Shown: positions 12,115 through 25,095 of the stretch, piece by piece
How positions within the stretch are numbered: position 1 is the first letter of the stretch
Layout of the letters: every line of letters begins with the position of its first letter
DNA from: Aquila chrysaetos chrysaetos
Taxonomy: Eukaryota; Chordata; Aves; Accipitriformes; Accipitridae
Assembly: GCF_900496995.4 (NCBI RefSeq)
Contig: NC_044014.1
Location: forward strand, 15,154,501-15,218,500
DNA length: 64,000 bases
Reading direction: 5' to 3'
Position numbers and translations under genes: made by a program
Notes under the pieces: generated by a model
Database searches by the model: none
Seen by the model: only the letters and a program-made list of their open reading frames with translations
Told to the model about the DNA's origin: nothing

Positions 12115-12300
12115 GGGTCGAGATTGGAAGAAACCGGCAGTGAGGATGAATTTCGAGGGGATTATTGCTATTATAAACTGCCGCTTGGGGATTTATAATC
12201 AAGTAATTAATTCCTGGACGAGGCGGGAGGGGGAGGGTGGCAGAGGCGCTGCTGGGATTAATTGCATTGCAGGGAAAGGCTGTCACCTCCGACTCAATTC
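12115..12300. other. AT-rich island in TRIM8 intron 1, candidate enhancer
   Basis: The block contains the homeodomain-type cluster TATAATCAAGTAATTAATTC near 12192-12212, plus TTATTGCTATTATAAAC and GGGATTAATTGC, within otherwise GC-rich intron. It has no repeat signature and no coding potential. Function is inference; conservation was not testable here. Confidence 0.3.
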
Positions 12301-15300
12301 GGGAGCAGGAATGTGAAGCCTCCTCCCTCCTGTTGTTTTTCTTAAGGTCTCGGGCACCTCCAGCCTCACTGCTGCTGGGCTCCTACCACTAATAATAACA
12401 AGGAGCTAAAAAAATCCGGCTTCCCACTTGCAGTTGCACACCACATGCATGCCCGGTGCCCACGTGTGTGCACCCACCCATGCACATGCAGACACACAGA
12501 CAGCACATCCACTGAAACAGGACCCAAGGGGCAGCAACTGCGACACAGACCCCTAGGCACAGGGGGACGTTTGCTGGCACGTGCAGACAGAAACACAGGG
12601 GCCTGCAAGCATCTAAGGGCATCGCTGCTGCTGCTTTTAAGACCCGCTGAATAGGTGGGAGCGTCCACACAGAGAAAGATTTGATGCATATATTAAAAAA
12701 TCTCCTTTTTTCATCGTAAAAGGCTTGTTACTTGCGCTGCTGCGGCACCAGGAGGCTGCAACCCACTCCTGGGTTAAACACGGTGGGAACTGAGCTCCGG
12801 ACAGCGGGTACAACACCACTTGCTCGGTGACGGCGGAGGCAGGAACCGCATCCCAGGTCCTGTGCCAGCAGCCAGACCAGGGCGCAGGGCTGCTGGTGGC
12901 TTTTCTAGGGGCTCAGCTGGGGTGCTGGGTCCAGCAGCGGGCAGAGCTGTGGGGCAGGCGGGCAGCAGCCCCATGCAGCTGGGCAGAGAGGCAGCGGGCA
13001 GCAACCTGCTCCGGCAGCAGCGCAGGCAGGTGCATGTCAACACGACCTGCTCCCAAGCACCGCTGGCTGAAAACACAGTTTGCAACATCCCTCTGCGTGG
13101 GCCTGGCGCACAGCACAGCACACCCGGCTCTGGATCCTGCTCCAGCATCTGCAGGCTGGAATTTCCCCACTGAAATCACAGTCGACTGATGGGAAAGCTG
13201 CCTGCTCCAGGGAAGGAGATGCCTTCCCGCATCACTGCTTGCAGGAGGCCGATCGAGCCCGGGAGCCGGGGCAGATCTCGCAGCGCCGGCTGAGTTTCTC
13301 GCTCTCCAAGCTGGAGAGCCAAGAGACATAGCAAGCCTTCGCACCAAGCCCTTCCCTACGCCTCCCTCCCTGCCGGCAGAGACCCACTGCCTCCACCACG
13401 AGCAGCCAGACCCACACTGCACCACCCCACCAGGAAGATGGCTGAGTCTGGCAGGGCCCCCGGGAGCAGCTGGGTCCCCGGCCCGCCTCCCCTGGCCACC
13501 AGCTGGGGCAGGGCTGGGGAAAAACGTGGGACGGGATCCAAGGCCCACAGCTCACTGGGCGCAGAGGCCAAATACCCACCCTGCCCCAGCGTATGCATCA
13601 GGCGTCCAACGTGGAGCCACCCCGAGGCAACCCCTGCTCTTCCCCCCGATGCTGCCGGGATGCTCTCGTGGGGGAAAGCAGGGTTTCCCATCACTGGCAG
13701 ACACCAGGCAGGCAGAGGCCACCCTGCCAGCCCCACCAGTGTGAGGGACCCCCGAGGGATGGACCGAACAGCCCCGGACATGCACGTACCATCGTCCCCT
13801 TCCCGCTGCCCTGCAGCTGCTGTGGCAGAGCTGCCAACCTTTGTGTTTTGTAACAAACCTCAGGGTGCTCTGCTCCTGGAATCATACAATTATGTGAAAT
13901 CACAAATATATACATAAATACATACAAAAATAACTTTTTATATATACAAGTTAATTTAATAGCCCCTCACAGCTGGAAAATGTGACCAAAATCTAACCTA
14001 AAGCCATAGAAATCAGAGAGAATAGAGGACATGCAGTGTTTTCTTTAAATCTCACATTTGAGCCACTCTCTTGATTTTAGGGCGATTTAAAAAGTGTACG
14101 TGCCTGGGATTGCAGCGGCATGGGAGGGCTTTTCACCCACGGCAACTGAAACCTTAACAAGACACATGGGTATGAACTACCCCTTCTGGCACCAAGGGGC
14201 GAAATCTCATTGTCTCTGCAGCACGGGCTGAATTCCTTAGGTATTTTGAAAAGGAAAATATATCCCTTCCCCTTCCATCCCCTCCCAAATCTGGTATTTC
14301 TTAAGTCATGAACTCCTCCTCCTCCTCCTTCAGGATCAGAATTTCTCAGGGTAATTTCTCATATTTCATGCATGACCTTGATGCTGGGAGAACCGCAGCT
14401 CCCTCCGTACAGGCGCCCTTCCCGGGCTCCAAGCAACTCCGTGATCCCAGTTTGTCTTTTCTGAGACATGCCGCCAGTTTGCGAAACGGCCGCCAAAAAT
14501 GCTCTGTATTCCAACACCAGCTGAGAGTGAACTCTTCTAATTAATTAATAAGTTAATCTGTGGCCAGTGTAAGTGGCTGGTCCACCCCGACCCCACAGGC
14601 CCCAGTGAGATGGGGCTAGTTGCTGGACATCAGTTTATTCTGCTGGAGTTGCAAGTAATTTCCCCCCTCTTCATGCAAAAAAATAAAGGGTGGGGGGGAA
14701 GGCTGAACCCTAAGAGGAGGTTAGTGGAGCTCTGCAAACACGCTGTGGGCATCAACTGCGCACAGGAGCAGGACCACTGAAGGTGGAAGGAGAAACGAGT
14801 GGAGGTTATCCTTTGCTCGCCCATCAGGAGCCCCACCACCGGTGGAACAGAGTGAATCATGGGGAGCAATCATGGCAAGTCGGGTGGGTTTGGGGTACCG
14901 AGGTCACACACTGGAAGGGAAATGCTACTTGGAGGACCATCTCTGCGGGAAGCAAAGCAAGTGCTGCAAGGTCTCATTCCAGGGAGGACGCACACAGCTG
15001 GTCCTCGTGAGATTGTGCTGGGGAAAGGCTTGCTGACCATCGCTATCAGCCCAGTGCTTGCTGGGAGGAAACCACCACAGGGGAAACCACCCTTGCCCTG
15101 CGTACACCTTACTGCACCTCCCGGTCCATCCCCCCAAACCAGTACGCAGGCAGCTCTAGCTCTGCACTGGCCTCAACTCCCAACGGCTGCTCCAGCGTGG
15201 GACACGTCCACCCCCCCCCAGACAGGTGATGGGGGGGACGTCTGTTGAGGGACAGGGCTGCCCCGACAGAGCAGAACTTCTGCAAGATTAAATGCCTGCA

Positions 15301-18300
15301 GCTGCAAGACAGAAAGATGGTAATAAAGAGTTTAACAGCTCTGACGATACAGGGCATCTGGGCTCCTCATCCAAGAGTCATCATACGGCTGCAGCACCAC
15401 AAGCATCGGCTGTGTTATACACATGGGTCCAGCTCAGTCGGCTGGGCAACCCCCCCACTGCAAAGGGGGGCACTGAGATGTGGGAATGAGCTCACACCCA
15501 CCCAAGACCTCCCAGGCAGGGAGAAATCTGCAGGCAAGATGTCTCCATGACTTCTCTTAGGCTGGTCTCACCACTGTCCTCTCCCAAAGGACAGGTCTAA
15601 GTCTGCGGTCTCTGCCAAGCCCACGATAAGAGCGAATTATGCCCCTGCCCTGCCTGGAGCCCAGCCCTGGGCAACCCATGGCCCTGGGGACGGCACTGGG
15701 GCAGCAAAATCCCATGACATGCCCCAAGGTTTCGCCTGCTCCAAGGATGGCCGGGGTCCTTGCGTGCCTCCCAGGGAGAGTCAGCAGGGGAGAGCTGGCA
15801 GCACCCCTTCCCCAGGGGCTCGAGCGCTCACCTGCCCCTGCCCGCCCGCGGGCTCAGGAACGAGCCTGGCAGCTTCACCAAAGCCAGAGAGGTGCCCCAT
15901 GACCTGCCAAGCAGCTCTGGTTTTAAACAAGAGTTGGAGCAGCGAAAAGCCTTACTGTGTTCATACGATAAATGAAGCCCATGCAGCTTCTCTGATGTCT
16001 AGTAAGTGCTGTGCATCCTTCAGGGCCATTCCCCCAGCAAGAGCAACCACAACCGCGCACACCAACCTGCGGGACGCTGGCGGGATGCTAATTCCCAATA
16101 AACTGGGCTGAAACTGGCCGTGGGTTTGGAGGGTACTACAAGAGGGCAGGTGGACAAATCACAAGAGTGCACAGCCCTTGTTCCCGTAGGAAACTGGGGG
16201 GAAGCAAAGAGCCAGACTGCCCCACAGAGTGCCTTTAACCACAGCTGGACGGCTGGCCCAGTACAGGCGTGCTCGCTTCTCTGCCTCCCTCCTTCCTTCT
16301 CCTCTGTGCCCAGGCCTTCCCCTCGCCGCCAAATCCCAGTCACTGAGTGAATAAGGACATTGTTTGCAGCCACCGGAAAGCCAGAATGGAGGGAGCAGCT
16401 CGGAGCATGAGGGGGAGGAAGGGCGAGGAGGAGGAGGAAGGTGGAACCAGAGCAAGGAAGCCATGAAGGGCAGATGCCTGTTGTGGGAATGGCTCCAGAC
16501 ACCTGCAGCTCAGCCCAGGGACTGGGATCAAGGGCCCCCATTGAAACCCATGTCCCGGCACGTTGCTGGAGACGGGCCTGAAGTCACAGCAACTGAATTT
16601 TAATGCACCGAAAGCCCTGGACCAAGGAGGCGAGCAGAACCTTTCGCCTCCCCACGCCTCCCACTCACAGGCTTCCCACTCCCCAGCCCTGCTCTGCTGT
16701 CAGCTGGCCAGCTTTCTGACAAAAACTCACACGAGGAGCTATTCTCATCCCTCCTGAAAGCATCCCCCCACCTGCCAACACACCAGCACCTTGACATCAT
16801 GTGGCTCTGGGGCACAGCACCCCAGTGCCCTCCAAAACCAGGATCTCAAACCACAAGATCCTGCACTGCTGCAGTCCGAGGGGACCAGTCCCCGCAGCCC
16901 AGTGCCCCCTGGAGCATCCTTCCCACCCCACTACGGTCTCCTGCTGACCAGACCCAGGCAAAAGCAGCTCTTTCAAACTTCCTACAGCCCCCACAGCACT
17001 CACAGGAGGCTGATATGCTTACAGGGACAGGAAGGAAATGTTTTCTAGTTGGGGTTTCATCTTGCACACATTTACAGTAAGCACCAGGCAGGAGGGGAGG
17101 TCTCCGGCCAGAGCAGGAGGCCTTGCCTCCCCCGGCCAGCCCAGAGCACACACATGCTGCTCTGGGGTTTGGCTTTTCTCACGGTGCTCCCTGCACAGAG
17201 ATCGGGCTGGTTTATCCCCAGCAGTGGAAGGAAGAGGGGAGGGGAAGAGCCTCCGGAATATTAATAGCTCCCCTTGCTAGGAAGGGATGGGAGCAGCAGC
17301 CACGTAGCGCATGGGCATGAAAGAGACCCCCTTGCTAGCATCAAGGGACCCCTGAGCACCGGGAGAGCTGGCACTTCACAGAAAAGGGCTGGAGGCCAAA
17401 TATTCAGCGCCAGCTTGGGGGAACAGGATGCAGGGTGCCTCTCGCAAGAGCGGCTCCCCGCCCTGTTCTCACGCTGGGGTGGGTGGAGATGCCTCCTGCC
17501 TGTCCCCATCTCCTTGTGAGATGCTGCCTGGTCTCCGGGCCTTCCCTTGCATGCCAGGGAGGAAAAACCATGAGGCTAAGCCCCATGTCACATCTCCATC
17601 AGCTACCCCAGAGGCAAAGCCCCGTGTCCCACCTCCAGCACCCACCCCAGCGCAGGGCATCCCTACAGAGTGGCTGGCACACAGCAGCTGGATGCTCCCC
17701 CCGAGCCACGACTCACGGCTGCTCAGCAGTATTCAGACTGGCCCTTGTCCCTGCGGCATCCCAGGACGCCAGGCACCCCGGGACGGCAGGCACGGCAGAT
17801 CACGCTGCCCCAGATGGCCTTGTACCAGCAGACCCTGGACCGCTGCGGGGCTGTGCCGGTGCCCGCAGCCCGGGACAGCTCTTCCCCTTGTTTACACCCA
17901 GCAGAAAGGAAGAACTCGTTAGAAAGGGGAAAATACTAGGCATTGTGTTGCACGGGGCCAGCAGCGGCATTTCTGGAGGCCAGGAAACGGGGACCTATTC
18001 TCCATCGGAAAGCAACCTTCAGAAGGACCTTAAGGATGTTAATTTGCCTCCCTGGGCCTCTGTGTGTCCCCCTGCTCCCCGCTGCCATGGGAGTTACTTG
18101 CAGCTGTGCCTCTCACACAAATGGGGGAAGGAGGCTAGGGCTCTACCTGTGGTTTTTGGAGCCCAACTTCAAGCTATGGCCCAGCTGCCACTGCTGTCAG
18201 TGTCCTCTGAGTAGGGACAAAGAGCTGCTTCGAGGGGAAAAGGGGTATAAGGGAGATTAAAGAGCAGGGAGATGAGGCTGGCGGCTGCAGAAGCATCCCC

Positions 18301-21300
18301 TCTGTGCCAGCAGCCCCGCAAGTCCTGGAGGCAGGAGCCTTCCTGATACGGGGTGCCCAGTACGGACGATGTGCCCCCCAAAACAGGGGTGCCCTGAACA
18401 CTGAAGTCAGTTTTGCAGCATGTTGGAGGGTAGGAGCGAGGCGGTGCTGATCATGGGCCAGCGTCAGACAAGCTGTCCCCAGGCAAAGCGCAGAAAGAGG
18501 CAGTGAAACTGGGGTGAAATGCCTCTGCCAGACCTCGGGCTCAAGGCTCACTCACAGCATGGGGAGGAGAGGAAGAAAGAAGCTGGAAACACACCGGGAA
18601 GATGAATATGGGGACGGGTGAGCTGGTTTGCATGCTGAGTGTGCAGCCAGGCGAGTCCCGACTGATGCCGCTGGCTCCACAGGACAAAGATGAGCCTTGG
18701 TGATGCCTGTGCCTTTGGCCAGCACAGGCACCTCCTGCCCTGGATCTGCCAGGAGACATGGCATCTGGCTGGGGAAAATGTGCTCCCGCACTGTGTGTTA
18801 GCGGTGCGGGGACAGCAGATGCTTTTGGGCGGTGCAGGAGCAAGACAGAGAAACCAGCTCTGAGAGCTGCCGGGGCTGCGGCTGCAGGCGCGACCAGGCC
18901 CTCAGGGCAGTGAGGAGCTCAAGAAATCTTTTTTCTCTCTGCTGGGAAGGGAGGGAGAGGAGATCCCCACCCAGGCCTGGGCGCAGATGCTGGCCAGCAG
19001 CTCTCCCGGACCAGCTTTTGGGAGAGAGGACAGTCCAGGCCGCCTTCGCCTGGGAGCAAGGAGAGCCAGGAGGAGCACAGGGCTCAGTTCTGTGTTTACG
19101 AAGGACAAGGTCTGCATCTTCTCTGCCATCAGGGATGTGAGGGAGGAGCTCTTTTTCCCCCGCCTCTTTTGGTTTTAGGGGGATAATGTTCTGATTTGGG
19201 GCTGCTTATAAATCAGTGCCAAAATTCACCCTGCCACTCCGCCATCTCTGACACAGAGGCTCCAGCTGCTGACCACGACCCAGCACCAAATGCCCTCTGA
19301 GCAACTGGCTCTGGAACACCGGTGCCAGGGCACTCCAGGGAAGTGCAAGGGTTTGCAACATCCCAGAAAGTTTCAGACACCCAGACCCAAGTGTCTTGAG
19401 CAACCGTTTCCAGCCACTTGGGACCTCAAACTGACACCAACACCTTGAGCACATCTGGCCCCAACGACCAACGTCGCTTTGCGCTTCCTCCCTGCCACAC
19501 CAGAAAGTAAAATCTGGGGCCTGCAGCTACACTGACTGGGATACACCAGGCTTCAGAGTTTTTTGAAGCCTAAGTGATCATGTAAGAAGTCCTGCCCTTT
19601 CCACCTTCGGCGCGCTCTGTGCTTATGGCTTCTGGAACATTTCAATCAATTTACATGTATGTTACGGGGGAGCCTAACCTCCTTTTCTCCCTCTCCTGCC
19701 TCTGTTTTCATACATCTGCCCCTTCCCAACCATGGATCCAGATGAAAAATTAAGCCAGTAAAAAACCAGCAGTCTCTTTTTGGCTGGATCATCCCCCCAA
19801 ACTAGCTCTCAGATGCACTCTGCCAGCTCCAGTGGTGGCAGTCTGGGCAGAAATGGGAGGTTCTTCAGCACTGAAACTCAGTTGAATCATAAAATCCTGC
19901 TCCTCACACAAGCCCTGTTGCTCTGACATATCATCTGTGAGTCGCTCCTTCCATAACCCCCACAAAAAAGTAAACAGGCTTTGGCAGCACCCCTGATCCT
20001 GCCCTGATCTGCTGTTGTCCCAGCCTCGTCTAGCTTTGTTGAATCCCAAGATCTTCCCAATGTGCTGCAGTCTCAGGGTCCTGGCCAGTCATCCCCAAAC
20101 TGTGGCTGGCGGGATGTCTCGCCTTCAAAAGCAGCCATTCTGCAAAGACCCACTCCCATCACTTGGCAGCAAACCTACCCCCATCTGCAGCCCCTGCAAA
20201 ATTGAGAAACCCTCACTCCCTCTTCCAAATAAACATCTTGGATTCAAGATCCAGCTGGCCTGTGTGATCTCAGAGCTTTCTCCCTGCAGGGGTGAAACAC
20301 AGCCAGCCTCTTCCACCCTTCCTTCCATTGCAGGCTGAGCTGCCTCTCCCCGGCCCAGAGACCTCCGCTCTGCACCCGGCTCAGCCCTGCCATGGGAAGA
20401 CCTGAGCTCTGAACAACAGTCCCTTTGGCTTTCTACACCCCTAATTTCTAATTTCTGCTCTGGAGGGAGCCCAGCCTGAAGATCTGGATGCACGAGCAAG
20501 TTTTGGGGGGAACTCAGATACCACCGAGGAGCAGAGCAGCTGCAGTGATACCTGCGTGCACCCACGGGTCCCAGCCGTGAGACCACTGATAAGTGGAAAG
20601 GCAATGATCTGCAGCCATGTGCCCTGTCAGCATCTCATTTGGTGACCCAGAGACGAGGGGTCCGGCTGCACAGGCAGCACGAAGCCCCTCTCCAGGCTCA
20701 GGCAGCACTAGAAAGAAAACCCTGCTTTGATTTAAAGGCCATGATTTTATTTTTTTTCCTCCCAACTGATCTAGTTAAACTTCCAACCGCTCAAGGCTAT
20801 TTTAATTTGTACTGGTAAGTTAAATCAACACAAACAAGGGCAGAACAGGTTTATATGCACCTCTATTACTGGTTTGCACCAACTAGAGCGCAGCTAGATT
20901 TCTCCAGGCAGCTTTTTTTTTTTTCTAATAAAGATAAGGGGGGATGTTTTTTGTGCACCTCCAACTGACAAATGGAGCCTGAAAGTGAGTTGGGAGTCAA
21001 AGCCTTGTGGAAAGTCAAGGTGACTTATGCACCAATAGGCTGGACTCAAAAGAGCTTTGCAAAAATGCAGATCAACTAACAAGATTTATAAAACCCGTTA
21101 GGGGCTTAGAGGCCACTTAATTCTCAAAGGTGCCAAGGAAAGTGCCTGACTTGCAGATGGATGGATGGGGCTTACAGAGGTGGCTATCTCAACCTTTCGG
21201 TTGTTTCAAGAAAAGGGGACTCAACTTCTCTTGGAAACAAGGTTTTGATGTGCTGAGATGTTTACTCTGAGCCTTGGCTCCTCCATCACTTACTTTAAAG

Positions 21301-23104
21301 AAAAAGAAACCAAGTCCTGCTGCTGCAGACAACTGTTACAAACATATACTGAAAGTCACAGCAGAATCTGCTGCTTCAGCTCACCAGTGCCAGACACCAC
21401 CCAGAGGAGTATGAGACTCAACCGGATTCGGCACACAAGCTGGAAAAAATAAAGAGAAGCGGGGCGGGGAGGCGGGGAAGAGGACTTTGCACTTCTACAG
21501 CTCCCCAACGCCTGGTGTTTTGCAGGCTGGAAGCAGCCCGTCAGCACCTGCGGGCAGCCAGGGCGACATAGAGCAAGCCCATCCACCCCTCTGCACCCAA
21601 GAGGGGACCTACCACAACCACAACCTGCTGAACACCGAGGACCTCTCAGCCACCTCCCTGCTGGGTTTTCTCTCTCGCCCATTTTTTTCACGAGGCGGCT
21701 GTTGAGAATCTGAAAGCCCGGATTATAATCTTTATGAATCCCATAGTTAGATCGTGCTGAACAGCAGCCCAGCAATACCAGATGTTCAAACAAAGCTGCC
21801 AACCGACAGCTGTCTGCAGCTTGCAGCGTGTTTTTACTTTAAAATGCAAAATGATACCAATCTATATTAAAAGAGAGACGTTCGGAGCCTTGCGATAGCA
21901 GCTGAAGCCGCGGATATTGCTCTTTCACGCAGGGTGTGGCGGCAGAAGGAAATATCTGAGAAACTACTGCTTAAGCCGCCCTCCTGGCCCCCCCAAATCC
22001 TGGCCCCTTTCCTAATGGGAAAGAGACTCACGTTACTGCCTGAGTACTGTGAATGTACCAGTGCGTGTCCAAACAAGCCAGCAAAAAGAAAAATGCAGCA
22101 TGAACAAACACCGTCTAACGAAGGATGCCAGAATGAATCTGGGCGCTGCACAGCCCGCACCTGGCTCTCAGTGGCATGGGGAGGACGAAGTGACGCATGG
22201 TGGGACAGAGTAGGAGCCAGCCCTGGGGTGGAGGGTGCAGCGGTGCCTCCCCTGCTGTGCTGGTGACCAAACTGGGGGTGCAAAGGTCCCTTCTGGCAGC
22301 AGAGCATCGGTGGTGGAAGCAAGGGATGGAGAGGCACCCATTCGCCGAGCACCCTGCCTCGGGTTGTCCCACGTCCCTCTAAAACACACAGGGACGCTTG
22401 TGCGGTGCTGGCCCCACCGGGGAAACTCTGCCAGGGCCTCCTCCGAGACTTGATGTGCAACAGGTTTTGAACCTGCATTGCTTTATAACTTTATTTGTCA
22501 GGCTGGCTGGGATCAGGCACAAAGCCCTACACCCTGCAACCTTTTCCACATGCCAGCAGCTGGGGAAGGCAAGAGCTGGAGCTCAGCCTCTCTCTCTGTT
22601 CTTCCTCCCTCTGGAAACGCAAGCCACCTGTACCTACCACATTTTGGGGGTGGCAAGTCCTGAACGTGCTGGGCACAGCACAGTACTTCTGGCTTGCAGG
22701 AATTGCACGAAGAGGGCCCCGACTTAGTCAAACGTGACGTCCCAAATTCCCCACCAGCCACGATCACAGGAAATCTTTGGGACCGGTCCCAAGGCTGCCT
22801 CATTGTGCTCCGAGCAGCAACAGATGAATGAATCACGCTCTTCAATGTGACACCCAGCTCCCAGCAACATACTCGGGACCAAAATATTTACGTTGCAAAC
22901 GAGTAAGAATAGGAACAGATCCCCTCCCCAGCCTGGTGACATAAAAAGGCCAACATGGTCTTGCATTGAGCAAGTGGGTGGCGGGAGGATAAGAAGGCAG
23001 GAGGCAGAGACCAGCCCTGTGTCTCACAGCCTGTCTCTTCCCAGCAATGCTGAACCAGAGCCCTTCTCCAAGGCAGCAAAACTCCCACAGCAGCCAGCAC
23101 CGAG

Positions 23105-23187
23105 ACTACGATCCCCATGGTACCACACTCCTGCTGGAGCTCAGCAGCTGGGCGGCACACAAGGAAGCATGCTGGGACCTGTAGTTT
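23105..23187. promoter_or_regulatory. Inverted pair of ZNF143/SBS-like motifs
   Basis: ACTACGATCCCCATGG at 23105-23120 resembles the ACTACAATTCCCATGAT form of the ZNF143 (Staf) binding site. GCATGCTGGGACCTGTAGT at 23167-23185 resembles the reverse complement of the ACTACAATTCCCAGCATGC form. The two are about 60 bp apart and face opposite ways. Such sites are usually near promoters or chromatin-loop anchors, but the same words also occur in some old repeats, so function is uncertain. Confidence 0.4.
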
Positions 23188-24969
23188 CCAGCCAGCCAGC
23201 TGCAAAACACCATCCACCAGTAAACACGTCTCAAATTAAAGAGATGCAAGGCCTCCAAGCTCCTGGCAAGGCGCCAGCCACGGCTTCTTGTTGGCAGGCA
23301 CTTGGCCAATTCCCATGTGTTGTGTTAGCCCCTTTCCAAGGAGCAGCAAGAGCCTGCACCCTGCAAACCCCCTCGCAGTCGAGCTGCGCCCTGCCCTTGC
23401 CAAAGCGACATGTCTGCATGGACAGCAAGATGCTCCCAGAGTTCCAGTGCAGCCCTGGGCCGCAGGAGATGTCAGCCCTGCTCCTGCCTTGCTGTGAGCC
23501 CCTCCGCTTCTGCTCTGTGGCACTGGGCCACTGACTCCAGAGCAAGACCCCACAGTCAGCACTGCCCAAGCTTCAGCTATAGAGACCCCAACACTGCATC
23601 CCTAGAGGGGTCAAATAAAGATGCCACTGAAGCAATCAGAGTCACAGGCAGCAAGAAGCAACGCACCAGCGCGATGCATTCAGGCAGAGCAGCACAAGCA
23701 AGCAAAGCTGCACCGAACCGCCACACTGGTGGGGCTGGGGGCAACCACCTCCCCAAAGCACCCTGGCCGGGCATGCAGCCTCTCCCCGAGTGCCACCATC
23801 CTGCACTCCAGCAAGGCCAGGACCGTATGTCACCCCCTGGGGAGCGTGGCACCCCTCTCCTCGCCCACTGACCCTCCCCGCTGTGGAGGAAATTGCGACG
23901 CCCGGCTGATGTCAGGAGGCATCACTTCACACAAAGGCCAGGCTTCCTGGCAGGGAAGGGGTGGGGGAGCGGGGAGGAAGGGGAAGAGGAGCCCCGGGCA
24001 AAGGCAAGCGGCAAGCCAGCTCCCCACGCTCACACATGAGGGGCAGCGGCAGGAGATGGCACGGCCCCTTCTCCTTTAACTGCCCTTGTGCTCGGGAAAT
24101 AGAGACAACATCCTATTTCCCAGCACCCTTCACAGGAGCCCCAAAGTGGCCCTGCCCCACAGAGCTGCGATGTAGCATGTGCCCCTTTAAGGATGCACAG
24201 AAAAAAGGGACTCAAATTTATTTTAATTTGCTCCTGCTTTGCTCCTGCAAATAAATCAATTCCATCTTCGCCTCAGCCGGACAGTGGCTGCTGCTGACCA
24301 GGAGAAGCACGCTCCAGCCGAGCGCAGGGGCACAGCCGCCTGCCCAGCACCCACCCAGGAGAAAAGCCGCCCTTGTGACAAGCTTGAATGCCAGCACCCC
24401 CAAAATGGGCACAACTGTGCACCCCACCTGTCTCCTGCCCACGGGTGGGTAAATGCCTGTGTCACCCGTTAATTGATAAATACAGGCAAAACCAACAAAT
24501 TCAGGACAAAGTCAAGAGTCATCTGCAGCCCTCATTTCCCAAACTCCTCTCCCCAGCGTGCTCCCCAAAGCAGAGCATCTTTACAACACGCAGCACATCA
24601 CAGTACCCATGGAATCGATGTGACCTCCTGCTTCAGCCTCTCCTCCCCTCCTCCGCCTCCTGTGGCCCCAGCTCATACCCCAGCAGCAAAAGCTGCTGGT
24701 GGCCAGTGCCGGGCTGCATTGCTTTTGCCTTCACCTCAGTCACTCTCCCAAGGGCAAGAAGCGCTCTGAACCAGCACGGGGACTGGTGAAGAGGGGTTAG
24801 CTGTAAGGGGCCTGCGGGATCTGGTTGATGTTGATTACGGGGGGGAATTGCTGATGTTGCAGGGGGCAGCCAAGGAAGGTGGGTTTTGGATGTGGGCACC
24901 ACCAGGGAATAACCATAAAGGAGCAAGCCCTGATGCTCTCCTTCAACATGCTGACTTCTGCTCCTAGGA

Positions 24970-25095
24970 GGAAGCCTGTCATTGGCTTTTAATCTCACCC
25001 GATTACGGGCCAGCCTTTGACATTATTGATCGCAGGCCCCTGAAGTATCATTTATCTTCCAGGTTTGACTTGGTGATCAGAGCTCGACAGCTCAG
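24970..25095. other. AT-rich segment in TRIM8 intron 1, candidate conserved element
   Basis: Contains closely packed words typical of developmental enhancers: TTTTAATCTCACCCGATTACGG, GACATTATTGATCGC, TATCATTTATCTTCC (GATA-like) and a TGATCA core. No repeat or frame explains it. Inference only. Confidence 0.28.
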
